Shown piece after piece: positions 1 through 10,700 of a DNA stretch of 64,000 nucleotides. The stretch is taken from contig CM070622.1 in the NCBI GenBank assembly GCA_036346255.1, forward strand, positions 33,754,751 to 33,818,750. Reading direction: 5' to 3'. Under the pieces are notes generated by a model. It worked only from the letters and a program-made list of their open reading frames with translations. It did no database searches and was not told the DNA's origin. The position numbers and the translations under genes were made by a program. Origin of the DNA: Ampelocalamus luodianensis (taxonomy: Eukaryota > Streptophyta > Magnoliopsida > Poales > Poaceae). The first letter of the stretch is position 1; each line of letters opens with the position of its first letter.

Positions 1-355
1 CTTGTGCATGCATGGCTAGGCTTACAGGTGTGGTTTGGCTGGGGAAAAAATAACAGTGGGTTGCTGCTACACTCTATAGTCTGGACTCTTTGTTCCTATA
101 TGTATTAAATTGCTTTGTCAGATACTAAATTTTTTGACATGCTCCCGTCACATTGGAATTTCCAATTGTTATATTATATCTCATCTCCTTCACCGTGTTC
201 TGTCTAGATATTTTTGTGCATCCTTTGTCGTGTTGTTTCAGGAAATTATCTCTAATCTAGATGCTCTCCACAGTGTTTCTCTGCCATTTGCTCAAATATA
301 AGAATGAACAACTCCACTTCCTCACAGCTCCCTTGATTTTATTTCTTGTATACAG

Positions 356-823
356 GAGAGGCTCATTCCTTGAAAGTAGAGAAGATCTTATGCAAGGGGA
401 AGTTACCATACCAAGAAGTCTTAATTTTTTAGGTTCTCATCATCTATTAACAGTCAAGTAGAGAAGATCATCTATTTTTTAGGATGAATGTGCGTACCAG
501 AAAATGATTACTCACCTTCCACTTTGTTCAATTCCTTATATCGTGAAATTATAGAAATTGCTATTATCTTGTCATGGAATATAATGACTGAAATTGAATA
601 GGAGGATATTCTGCTACTATATAGCAGCAGATGGAACATCTTTTATCTGCACTTCCATGGAAATTCAGCACACTAGTTACTTATGTTCTTAGGAACTATT
701 TCATTGCAGGTTTTGGTTATTGGAGGTGGTGATGGTGATGGTGGTGTACTCCGAGAGATATCGAGACATGGTTCAGTTTAGTCTATTGATATATGTGAAA
801 TTGATCAGCTAGTTATTGATGTA
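356..823 (+). pseudogene. Spermidine synthase fragment, broken
   Basis: Three collinear exon-like blocks read as plant spermidine synthase, the aminopropyltransferase that makes spermidine from putrescine and decarboxylated S-adenosylmethionine. Block 1 (356-434) encodes GEAHSLKVEKIL and then PYQEVLIF. Block 2 (483-535) encodes DECAYQKMITHLPLCSIP. Block 3 (710-823), after a ttgcag acceptor, encodes VLVIGGGDGDGG, VLREISRHG and SIDICEIDQLVIDV. The nucleotide-binding GGGDGG loop has a 6-bp duplication adding Gly-Asp. A TAG at 779-781 stands where the family has Glu. About 20 residues expected between blocks 1 and 2 are missing, and a short repeat of agtagagaagatc (376-389, 457-470) marks that joint. 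The C-terminal half of the enzyme is absent. It is non-functional, most likely a captured genomic copy that kept its introns. Confidence 0.8.
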
Positions 824-1425
824 AAAACTCTTAGGCAAAGAGCTTTCACGGTGAGGACCAATCTGTCTTTGGTAATTCAATCAACTGGCATGGTTTCTCT
901 TCCTCTTTGTGTGTTGAGTTTATGATTTCCGCAAACAATAATATCACACAATGCTTAGTGCATAAATGTCATTTGGGAACTTTCCTTCATTATGCTTCAG
1001 ATTACTCTCTATCAGTTTTCTTTTGTTTTTTTAACTATCTAGTGTATGCTTATATGTACTCTGCAATTGGCTAGTTATCTTCTATGGGACATATCTTCAA
1101 ATTGCAAGCTACCAGATAAAAGTTCATTTAAAGCTAATTGAGACACTGAGGAATGAGGAAGCCTCTGATACAAGTCATTCTTGGGCTTCAGTTACTGTGA
1201 ACTACTTTTGGGCTCTTTAATTTAAGAAAAGTTACTGTGAGCTGCCTGTTTTGTGTATATTATCTAAAGGCAAACTATGCCTTTTACATGCTATATTCAT
1301 TTTGATTGGATGATTAAGTTCCAAATCTTGCCTACATCCTGGAAGATATCATGCACATTTGTACATTTTCGGTTAAAATTTATTGAATAATTTACTAAAT
1401 TTATGAGAACTACTCTTCTTTTCAG

Positions 1426-2238
1426 GATGTTGTATTCTACAGTGCTGGCAATCGTAATGTCCATTGTGTTGATGAGGTATGTTTCTGTTTTCTGCATGTG
1501 TCAGATGATTGATTCTGTATGATATGTATGCTTATTCTTTTCACTACCATTGCTTATCATATTTTATGCCTTTATTTGGATAAGCAACAAGAGTTCCCTA
1601 TTATTGCTATGTTAATACTTTTTATGATACAAATAGATTTTTTTTTGTGTTAAAGTAAGCTGTAGTAACAGGTAATTGTGAACTAACAACATTCATTATC
1701 AAATATTTATATTCTGGTTTACGTTTCTCCTTTTCCCTTGCATAGGTTTTTGTAAACCTTAATTCATTTGCAGCCATGTCGTTATCTCATCAAGAATTTT
1801 TAGTCTTTTTGAAGCTTCTCGCATGCTCTTTTTTGTTTACCAACAAACTATAGCAAGCTTTTTTACAGGTTACTAAAGGTGTAAGGCCTACCCTTACACT
1901 TTGGTTCACCACAGACAGTGCTATCATGAGGATCCAAAGCTCCTTACTTTCTTTCTCAGACATCATTGAGCTATGAGGCAGCTGATCAGAACTCTTACGT
2001 TCCTTTGCCAGCCTCGGACAACATGTATTGGTTTTCCTATGATCAGTCTGGTTTTGACATACGATGGGCTAGAGTGCACATTCTAGGGTTTAGTTTCTGC
2101 ACAAGCAGTGGTGAAGATAGTAAATCTGTTGCATCAGCTGAAGATGACCTCATAGAGTTGCTTGGGAAGCCACTGTGACTTGGGAGGGGAAGTGATGTCT
2201 TTGAGAAAATATTTGCCAACAGCTTGCATGCTCTTCAG
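1426..2238 (+). pseudogene. PKHD-type 2-oxoglutarate/Fe(II) dioxygenase fragment, broken
   Basis: Two exon-like blocks resemble the C-terminal part of the plant uncharacterised PKHD-type hydroxylase family (At1g22950-like). Block 1 (1426-1476), between ttttcag and gtatg splice sites, encodes DVVFYSAGNRNVHCVDE. Block 2 (1869-2238), after ttttacag, encodes VTKGVRPTLTLWFTTDSA, then with two small frame slips EDPKLL and SYEAADQNSYVPLPASDNM, continuing to IELLGKPL. The His of VHCVDE fits the distal iron ligand and the Arg of RPTLTLWF fits the 2-oxoglutarate-binding Arg of the family. A TGA near 2176 interrupts the frame at what was probably a CGA codon. The block ends at a CAG|GT donor. A further possible exon starts at 2609 (SDKLKVNSYTS). 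The N-terminal catalytic half is absent. The family assignment rests on remembered motifs, not a search. Confidence 0.6.
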
Positions 2239-2971
2239 GTATTTGTATGCTTCACCTTTTGAGTGGCCTTAATTTCTTTATGCGGTCAGATAAAGTGCAT
2301 TAAGATCATATTAGTCACTTCTGAGTTCTGACTACTCATTTACTACAAGTTTAAGATGTCCTTATTTCAATGTTGTTGTCAGTTTTTTTTAAGAAATGTT
2401 TGAAAAATATTACTTATTTATTGTTTCTTGGACTTGATAATCATATCATAGTTGTATGATAATGCCATGGCAACAGACACTGAAAGCAATTTTCCTTTAA
2501 AGATGTTGTTATGTGTGGTGGTACTATAGTTGATTATACAAATATGAAATAGAGTAATGATTTCACTCCGTAGAGTCAATAACTGATCCATGGTCATCAT
2601 TTTTGCAGTTGAGCATTAGGAGTGACAAGTTGAAGGTTAACTCATACACCTCGAAAATTGGTGTACCAAGCATTCACTCCATGAACTACTTGGAACTATT
2701 ATATGTATCATGCCTTCTGCCTAACTTTTCGAATTTGAACTCGAATATATTGTGGATGTCTGATCTATATATGTGAATGTTGTATTGTGAACTCAAAACA
2801 TTATGTTAATGTTGTTGAATCTATATATGTAATTATTTGTGCCTAATTGGTGGTATTTTTCTTGCTGTGGAATGCATACTCTACTTGATTGCCGAGTTTC
2901 CTGTAAGCCCAAGTCTGATTTAAAATGAAATACATTGTACGTACAAAATTGGTGCATATACTGTTCAGGTA

Positions 2972-3355
2972 TTTCCCGAGTGTCCTTAGTTGACAAACAC
3001 TCGGGAAAGTCATGAATCTGCATGTGTGCTGGGTCGCCATCTGGCTAGATTTTGTGAGTGTAGTTGATATACACTCGGGACAATTTATCTACTTTCCTGA
3101 GTGTAAATCTGAACACTCGGGAAAGTTATTTCTCCCCGAGTTTTTTATGTTTCCCGATTGTAATCTCGAACACTCGGGAAAGTTATTTTTCCCAAGTGTA
3201 AATCTCGGAACACTCAGGGAACCAATTATTACCCCGACTAAACACTCCCGAGTGTCTTTTCCCGACGACCGGCATTTGGGAATAGATATCCCGAGTGTTT
3301 TTGATATTTTCCTGAGTGTTTCGAGCACTCGGGAAATTAGGAGATTCTGGTAGTG
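2972..3355. repeat. CACTA subterminal repeat array
   Basis: The core CACTCGGGAAA or its complement TTTCCCGAGTG, with one- or two-base variants, occurs about twelve times in 380 bp. Examples are at 2972, 2998, 3071, 3113, 3170, 3242, 3290 and 3325. Both orientations are present and some are paired as small palindromes, such as the one at 3240-3252. The array ends exactly at the TAGTG terminus. In CACTA elements such arrays are transposase-binding sites; that role is inferred here. Confidence 0.75.
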
Positions 3356-3358
3356 ATC

Positions 3359-3748
3359 TCGACAGATGCCGGCGTTGCCACAGGAGTGACTGGGATCCTG
3401 GTGCAGTTGTGCTTTCAGAAGCTCCCTGAATTTATGGAGACTGCTCAAGTACACAAACTGGATCACCTAGACATGCAGCTTCCACATGATCATATACAGC
3501 ATAAAACATATCATCATACGATTTCTCACCTTCCTGGTGTGAAGCAGTCCAGTCCCAAGTTTTTTCTTCCTCAAACACGACGTCACGTGTCACGTAGACT
3601 TTCTTGGTAGCCAGGTTATATATACACACGGTAAGCCTTTGAGCCACCTTCAAATCCAATGAACACCATATAAGTGCCGCGATCATCAAGCTTGCCAAGA
3701 TGACCGCCAACTTTCTTGACATGTGCAACACACCCGAAAGTCCATAGA
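3359..3748 (-). pseudogene. Ty1/copia polyprotein fragment (integrase C-terminus to linker)
   Basis: The minus strand encodes the part of a copia polyprotein just after the integrase core. In order it reads FGCVAHVKKVGGHLGKLDD, GTYMVFIGFEGGSKAYRVY, NLATKKVYVTRDVVFEEE, KTWDWT, and near the end PVTPVATPASVEI. At least two frameshifts separate these segments, one within a TA-rich expansion after YRVY and one before the proline-rich linker. Both ends are cut by other repeats: the CACTA terminus at 3355 and the LTR-like start TGTAACGCCCC at 3749. No protease or reverse transcriptase motif is visible. It is a relic of an older element that served as a target for later insertions. Confidence 0.8.
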
Positions 3749-4678
3749 TGTAACGCCCCATTTGTCTTAGAGTTCTTGCTAGATTTCAAAATAAAAAAGG
3801 AACCATTTGGTTTATTGGTTTGCTTAAGCTCAACTTGGGACTTTCAAAATATTGGAGGTTTAACTTGAACTAACTAAACTCCGACTAATGCCTTTTAGCT
3901 TTTTGTTCTTTGCCGGAGTTCTCTAGTGTTTTTTGGTTTTTGGCCCTTTTTCTTTGTTGGCATTGTGTGCCCCTTAGCCTTCTCTCCTGGACCTCCTCTT
4001 GGTCCTGATCCCCCTTTGGTTAGAGCCTCTCCTAGGTTCAGACTTCCTCTCTTTGGTTTAGACCTTCTCAGGTTTGGATCTCCCTTGTGTTGGATCTCTT
4101 CTTTGTTGGGACCTACCCTGGGTTTTGACCTCTTTTAGGTCACAATCACCCTCGAGCTGTTCTGAGCTCAGGTTTGTGTTTCAAACCTCCTTTATTTCCT
4201 GAGATTCAAGCTCTGGTTGAATTCCTCTCATTTGGACCTTCTCCGAGTTCATTTGAGATCCCCTCTTGGCCGCCAGGACCTCCTCTTGTTAGATCTTGGC
4301 CACCAGGACCTCCCCTTGTTAGATCTTGGTCGTCAGGACCTCCCTTGGGCCCGTCCTGGTTGTTAGGACCTCTTTGGACCTCTTCCTTTGGATCTCCTCT
4401 GTTAGATCTTTTCCCCTTTCGTATCCTGTCCGTTGAAACTCTTTTGTATCTGGACCTCCCTTATGTCCAGATCCTGTGCGCGCCTCCTCCCCCAGGACCG
4501 TTAGATCTTGTTTGGATGACCCGATTGAGAAGAAGCGTTCGCGTGGTCTGAACGTACCCTTGCATTGTGGTGCATCCGATTGAGTTTGGGCAGCCCGATA
4601 TAAGTGTGCGTTTGCGTACTCCGAATGTTCCTTTCCCCTTTAGACCACCCGATCAAGATCGTGTGGCCCTGGTTCGTT

Positions 4679-5738
4679 CACTACTACACAAAACGTCATC
4701 ACAGACGGTTCTAAACTGTCATCACAGACGGTTTTCAAACCGTCTGTGAAAATAGCTATCACATACGGTTCTTGAACAAGAACCGTCTGTTATAGTAATT
4801 ATCACAGACAGTTTTTGTTTAGAACCGTCTGTGATAATTTTTTTCTATTGTAAAAAAATACTTTCATTTCATGGATACACTCATACACATACACTACCAT
4901 TTCTCAAGCCTCCCAAACATGGATTCATTGATACACATACATGGATTCCCATCTCCCAAGTCTCCCAATAAATTTCTCAAGACATGGATTCATGGATACA
5001 CTCATACACTCGATCATATACAAGTACCAACAGAAGTAGAATCTAGAGGAAAATCTAACAGAAATCTGGATATGAATTTAACACAAGTACCACAAGCTCA
5101 TACATACAATCTGGATCTGAATCTAACAGAAGCTCATATACAACAGTACCAATAGAATCTCATATACCAGAGATGTCGGCGTCGGAGGAGGACTGGAGGA
5201 GCTCGGCGTCGGCGGCGTCAGAGGAGGACTAGAGGAGGTCAGCGTTGGTGTCGGCGTCGACTCTCAGCTGTTGGGGAGGAAGACCGCGTCGGAGGTTGGG
5301 GACTACGGGAGCAAGGGAGGATCTAAGCCCAGAGGAGTAGCGGGGGGCTGGGTGCTGCGGGAGGACCGGAGGAGCAGCTACCAGCCGTAGCTCGGAGGAG
5401 GACTGTCGGAGCAAGGGAGGACTGAGCCCAGAGGAGGACCAGGACTGCGAGACTGAGCGCCCAGAGGAGGTCGGCCATAATATATAAGGACAACACCAAA
5501 ATTTTTTGCCTCCCGCGCACGCGTTCAAAATTTTTGAATTCCCGCGTTGCGAATCACAGACGGTTTCATACAAAAACCGTCTGTGACGACAAATCACAGA
5601 CGGTTGTTAATACTTTGTGATTTTACCATAGCTTCAAATTTTTCTACTTTCTGATTTTACCATGGCTTGAAATTTTTCTTACTCTATGATTTTACCATGG
5701 CTTCAAATTTTCCTTACTCTCTGATTTTACCCTATGTG
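4679..5738. mobile_element. CACTA-like non-autonomous element with CACAGACGGTT repeats
   Basis: The left end reads CACTACTACACAAAACG. Inward is a cluster of TCACAGACGGTT and its complement AACCGTCTGTGA (4702-4840), and a second cluster lies at 5552-5606. The interior has no transposase; it holds a ttcatggatacactc-type repeat (4870-5010) and a GC-rich ggaggagg stretch (5170-5480). The right side ends in a 3-unit tandem repeat (5616-5738) rather than a visible inverted terminus, so the right end is truncated or degenerate. The same cluster plus tandem unit recurs in reverse at 12836-13232. Superfamily assignment rests on the terminal CACTA and subterminal repeats. Confidence 0.5.
5616..5738. 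repeat. Tandem repeat, about 41-bp unit, three copies
   Basis: Three successive units of the form ttttaccatRgcttSaaat followed by ttttYcttactctMtga. One further copy in reverse orientation is at 12836-12880, next to the related CACAGACGGTT cluster. Confidence 0.8.
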
Positions 5739-7140
5739 GTCATGACCTCTGGTCTTTTTACAAAGACCACCCTGGTGGAACAGGACCTCCGTTGTCTTCT
5801 GTGGAACCTCCTTCCCAAGACCTCCTCCTCCACAGGACCTCCTCCTAGGACCACCCAATGGTTGGACCTCTCCTTTGCTCACGACTTTCTCCTGTTGCTT
5901 TGACCAATCTCTTTGTTTGAGCCAACCCTGTCCCCTTTTCCCTTTCTGCACGCTTTGCAGCAGAAAGTCTCTGAACATTTAATGTTGTTGTGGCACATTG
6001 AATGTGGTCACATCTGAGGTACTTTGTTCCTCCTTTTGATGGCAATACCTTGTCTTATCATTGTCCTGTTTTTCACCTACCCTTGATACGTGCTCTATGT
6101 CACCAGAGCTTCCTAGCCAGCTCCTGCTATTTTTAGCTGAGAGAGCCTCCCTCCACCACCTTTTTCTCATTCCTAGCTTCTTTGCTTTCACCTCGTTCTC
6201 TCCGCGCTTGAGATCTGAAGTTTCGCTCTCCCTTGAGTTGGGCCTCTCAAGCCAGGACCTCCCACCCTTCTGGTTTTATGTTGGATTTGTTTGAGTTCTT
6301 TTTATTCTTTTAAGTTATTTTGCCTGAGCTTGCCTTGTTTATTTGTTTCTTTGGAAACGTGTAGGTCCCGAGTTCGAAGAGGAGTTCTTGGATCCAGCAG
6401 CTCCGCCAAAGCCTCCCCATTGCTCAACGAAGGCAAGTCGTAGACCTTTGATCATGTTGAACCTAGCATTTCAAATACATGTTGTTTTACTCTATCATGC
6501 ACGGCTACTTTTATAAGCAAAGGTTTTGGGCAGTAGCTTTACCTACTTAACACTATACCTCTTTGGATGTTTGTACTCATCATGTTGACATGATTTCCCT
6601 CAGACACCTTAGTTGGGCAGGTTTTGTTGGCACTCCTTATTTTACCAGCATGGTACCGTAGTTATGCTTAGCTTAGCTTAGAACCGCGGGTTTTGATAAC
6701 CTTGTTTCCTTCTTTAATAATCTTGACTAATGAACTATGGTGTTAGGCCACTGTTGTGCAGCTGCGGTGGGATGCCACAGTTGTATCGATTGTGGTGTGA
6801 TACCACCTTGTAAAACTTGTGTGCTTGGATTTGTTGGTCCTTTGGCTTGGTTGAACCCCAAAACTGTTTTATGCTCAGGTGAGAAGGCCGGGAGTGATTA
6901 GTGGTTAGTGTTGTGTGCATTTTGGTGCTGTGTGCACCTTGGGTTGTGGATGATCTCGCTTGAGCAGCAACTAAGGATTTAACTTTGTGTTCCAAGGATC
7001 CGGGTATTTTCGTGCAACCACAAGACCATTTTATGGGGGTGGTCTGGGCCAATTAATTAGCAAAGAGCTGCCTTAGTTCTGTTGTGGTTGAGCGTGTTAT
7101 TCGTTGGCATAAGAGGGGGCACGAATCTGGCTCATTTAAA

Positions 7141-8984
7141 ACTGGGAATAGTGAGTGGTCCCACATATCAGTGACTCATTTAATAAATACATTTTAAATT
7201 AGATTTCTTATTATCTTTTCGTTTGGTCCCACATGTCATAGACTTAGTGTGTTTAAGCGTCGTCATTTATAGCTAATTGATCCTTAATCACTTGGGCCCA
7301 CCCAATCAGTGAAAGATGGAGAGAGAGGCGCTAAGCCGCGTGAGGCTGAAAGGCATGGCACGCTCAATGCCAGTGAACGATGGAATGGAAAGAGGGGAGC
7401 AGGGCAAATCTATGGGTGGTGGCGGCGGCGACAGAGATGGCCGAAGGTGGCGTTACAGCGGCAAGAGGCGGCGGGAAGTCTCGGGTCAACATGGCATTCG
7501 CGCTAGGGGCAAAGACAAGGCGGGCTAGGGTGCTATCACAAGGCTAATTACCGTGGCTCGGGACCCTAGGGTCGCTTGAGGCGAGCTGGTGACGATGTCC
7601 CACAGCAGCGCCATGGGCTTCACTAGCGATTACAGCGTAGATGTCCTATACTATCCAAATTAAAGGAGGTTTATGCTCTAGTAGCTCACCACGATCACGA
7701 GGAAGCTAATGGCATGGCCAGAGAAGGGCTGAGACGGCTTGACGGCGATGATCAGCGGTAGTAGTGGCAAGCTTCACGATGACAGGTCATCTCGATGGAA
7801 ATCAACTAAAATGAAGCACATGCATAGCTTCAGGGGGGCTCATAGATGGAGGAATTGACCATGGTGAGGTCAAGAACTCACCAAAGAAAGGTTGGCATCA
7901 ATGGTGGTGGTAGTCAAAGAGGTTCACGGTGATGGCTTGGTGTGGGCAAAGCAGTGAGGTGAGGCATTGCTCAAACCAGACAGGGAGTGGCTAGGGGCTG
8001 ACCGGGTGTGGAGACCTCCCGCAACTACCGTAGCACTAGAGATGAGGAAGAAGGCTTGATTGCGGAGCTACACTACAATAGAAGAACAGGGAAGTAAGGA
8101 GGTGAATGCGTGAGCCAAACGGCGCATGTTGATGTGCACGTCGAGGGCTTCGCTCACTGGGACATGCTCAAGCTCTAGTGGAGCGCGCGCACTGGAGCTC
8201 GGGACGACAAGGAGTTTTGGGCGATATAATGGATGAAACTTACTGCGAAGGAGGGAAAGGGAAATGGTGTTGAAGGTTTAAGTTTTCTAAACAGAAGGAG
8301 GGGCATCAAGTAGCGAGATGAGGGTGAGAATGACGACAGGAAAATGGCAGGCAGTTCGGATTTTCACTAGTTTCTCACGTGGTGACGAGACCCAAGTAGA
8401 GAAAATCGGTGGGCGAAGCAGGTGAGACCAGGCGACCTTAGTCCTCCTCTGTGGGAGCTCGAGGATGATGGCAGCGACAACATGGGCATGGAGCTTTGGT
8501 GCGCTACAGGGTGGAGGAGATGGCTGCACGAGGTGGAAGAAGTAGTCTGGCATGCAGGCCCGGTGTGTCAGCGAGCGCGGGAGCAGGGCGCTAGCATAGG
8601 CTGGAGTGGGCACAAGTGAAATTGGGCCGGGCAAATTCGGCCCACTCGCCCAGCGGGAAATTCAATTGAGATTCGGATTTTTCCAAAAAAAAATGCTGAG
8701 AATTTGGTGAATTTATTTAAATGTATAATACAACTCCAAAAATTATGATATGTTTTGTGGAGGCTCGTGACACAGTATGGCTTCTAGTGTAAATTTTTTA
8801 GAATTTAATATGTTCTTTATTTTTCTCTAAAATTTTTCCAAGTTATTGTTTTCACATAATTTCAGTATTTGTTTTAAGCAAAAGTTCATAAACATGCTCA
8901 ATTTATTTTTACATACCTAAACATGCTGGATATTTTCCCTTTTTTATTTTCAACATTCTTTCCCAAAATTAGGATTTTTGGAAT
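7141..8984 (-). mobile_element. Possible LTR remnant, minus orientation
   Basis: The right edge reads ggatttttggaatattaca (ending 8984), which resembles the minus-orientation LTR ends at 17723, 26633 and 40598 (ttgggatgttaca). Leftward lies a GC-rich region, and the phrase gggccgggcaaattcggccc near 8623 parallels one in the LTRs of element A near 26310. Around 7145-7165 tcccacatatcagtg parallels gacccacatgtcagtgg of element A (16424). The left boundary, TSD and partner are not visible, and the readings inside (for example near 7309-7528 and 8287-8634) show no domain. The assignment is tentative. Confidence 0.3.
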
Positions 8985-10205
8985 ATTACACAGCTAGGCT
9001 TTTAGTGGATGATCTGATCCGTCCCAAAAGCCCCACGCCTCCCCTTATAAAGAGCCCATAACAGATCTAATTCAAACTAGTTTGTTCTAATTAACCTGTT
9101 AAGTGTGTGACCATGTAGTGTGTGACCATGTAGGTTCATGCATAATCGATAGCGGTTCCTAGCAAGATATAGCGACTCCTAAATACTCATAAGGATCAAA
9201 TCAGACAAACATTATGCAATATGATCTGGGACTAGGTCCTCATCACTTACGACTAGTTAGTAACTCCTTATAACTAGTTTACATCTGGTCACGACTAGTT
9301 CGTAACACCTTACGACCAATTCGTCGACCAGTTTGTGATCTTGTACGACCAGCTCACAACTAGTCCATGTCACCATACGACCAGTTTCTTATCTGGTCGG
9401 ACTAAGCGACTTGCTTGCGTATTCTCCTTTGGCTTCACGATATATGGTGAGCTGGTCATCCATGGACTGTTTAATCTTTTCTCGATCTAGTGATGGATAA
9501 CTTTGTGTGGTCGACTCTTCGACCACTTTGTGGCACAACCATGCATTTCCTTTATTCGACAACATAGAAAGGGCCATAGATATCTCTCTTGTTATGCTAG
9601 GAGGGGTAAATCGTATATTCAACAGTCGCATCCTTCTGTATGTTTCATAACATACTTGAAAGCTATATTTATAACTACCTAGTTACGGAGTAGCATTTGA
9701 TAACCCCTAAGTGTACTATTACACATGTAGAAAATCATACTGATCTCAGGTCTAAGGATTTATACATCATCATTACTTGAGACCAACTGATGACACATAG
9801 AAACATAACAATCTCAATAGTATATCAAGGTGGGTCAATCCAACACCATATTCTCTAACATGTGCTCACACTATTGATTCGATATCCTTATATCTATGAC
9901 TAGTAGAACATCATCATCAATCAATACATGTGCTGGTCTATAAGTCACTAGTGTTCCGACCAGAGATCCTTTTATAATGATATCATACAACAAATAAAGA
10001 GCTTCACCAAGTCACATTACTTGCTAATCTTTATAAATGATGATTCATTAAGGAACATAATAATATTTATTCTATAATTCATAAACATAAATGTGATACA
10101 ATCATCCCTATAATTGTCTCTTAGTGCATATCACTAACAAAATTATTAGCTAAATTCGCATTAACAAGGGAAAAAATACGTCTAAACATTTCAGTCCCCA
10201 TGGGG
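8985..10205. other. Unassigned repeat-like DNA without a recognisable gene
   Basis: No coding similarity is recognised. A 15-bp direct duplication of gtgtgaccatgta lies at about 9103-9132. A loose series of cgaccagttcgt-like words fills 9240-9400. The minus-strand reading at 9389-9631 (80 codons) has no motif I know. The tail (9700-10140) is AT-rich and looks like non-coding transposon sequence, but I could not find LTR ends or inverted termini. Confidence 0.4.
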
Positions 10206-10214
10206 AGCCCCTTG

Positions 10215-10691
10215 GATTTTTTTTTTATTTAATCCTTTTTTTAATTTTATTTTAAAGTTAACCCATCGCGAACTTTATTTTCAATTCTAACCCCTTTGGT
10301 CACGCCACCACCCGTGGTGTGACAAAATAACACTGTCACGCCAGCCCATTTCTGGTCAAACTCTTGTCACGCCACTGGTGGTGGCGTGACAGTGTTGTTT
10401 GGTCACGCCACCAACAGTGGCGTGACAAAAAGTGCGATTTTGGGGACTTATCCTGTGGCGTGATAGTGTTGTTTTGTTACACCACGGGTGTTGACATGAC
10501 CAAAGGGGTCACGCCACCAGCGGTGGCGTGACAAAAAGTGTGATTTTGGGGACTTATCATGTGGTGTGATAGTATTGTTTTGTCATGCCACGGGTGGTGA
10601 TATAACTAAAGGGGTCAGAATTGGAAATAAAGTTTGCGATGGATTAACTTTAAAATAAAATTAAAAAAAGGATTAAATAAAAAAAAGGATC
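10215..10691. mobile_element. Mutator-type fold-back MITE with 9-bp TSD
   Basis: The 9-bp direct repeat AGCCCCTTG flanks the element at 10206-10214 and 10692-10700; 9 bp is the Mutator-superfamily TSD length. The long inverted ends pair over about 90 bp: GATTTTTTTTTTATTTAATCC at the left matches the complement of GGATTAAATAAAA at the right, continuing through taaagttaacccatcgc. The interior is built from palindromic words GTCACGCCAC and GTGGCGTGAC, plus a tandem duplication of roughly 108 bp (about 10427-10534 and 10535-10640). There is no coding capacity. It should fold into one extended hairpin. Confidence 0.8.
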
Positions 10692-10700
10692 AGCCCCTTG

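Larger units (their letters stand above)
1..3355. mobile_element. CACTA transposon, right end, with captured gene fragments
   Basis: The right terminus is at 3351-3355: read on the minus strand it begins CACTACCAGAATCTCC, a CACTA-superfamily end. It is followed inward by about a dozen direct and inverted copies of CACTCGGGAAA (2972-3355), as expected of CACTA subterminal repeats. Inward of these lie exon-like fragments of two unrelated plant genes (356-823 and 1426-2238), a layout known for gene-capturing CACTA elements. The left terminus is not seen and probably lies before base 1. The 3-bp TSD on the right would be ATC (3356-3358) and cannot be confirmed. That the gene fragments belong to the element is inferred from proximity. 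Stretches between the exon blocks look like degraded intron sequence. Confidence 0.5.
3749..7140 (+). mobile_element. Degenerate long-LTR (Ty3/gypsy-like) remnant
   Basis: It begins TGTAACGCCCC, like the TGTAACAGCCC start of the intact LTRs at 27346, 47641 and 56819. It shows the same internal order as those LTRs: an AT-rich start, a GC- and pyrimidine-rich block (about 3960-4560, gacctcc-rich), an AT-rich zone, then an acidic coding-like patch ending at AAG|GCAAGT (6432/6433). That is followed by a stretch ending in gatcatgttgaac, and by aagagggggc near 7110. No paired LTR or TSD was found, and the 3' end is not defined. A CACTA-like element (4679-5738) interrupts it. Peptides such as the proline-rich reading at 4174-4551 are low-complexity and not taken as genes. 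Confidence 0.45.

Noticed and set aside
2972..3355. Regularly recurring CACTCGGGAAA words considered as a CRISPR-like array.
   Set aside because: The words occur in both orientations with irregular spacing and lead to a CACTA terminus; this is a transposon end in a plant genome.
4174..4551. A 125-codon proline-rich reading resembling a cell-wall protein.
   Set aside because: It comes from imperfect gacctcctc/gttagatct repeats within a degenerate LTR; there is no signal peptide and no homologous frame in related LTRs.
3749..8984. Considered as one 5.2-kb LTR from TGTAACGCCCC to the TTACA at 8984.
   Set aside because: The landmarks of a plus-oriented LTR run only to about 7140, and the rest resembles the minus-oriented LTR end of element A; no TSD supports a single unit.
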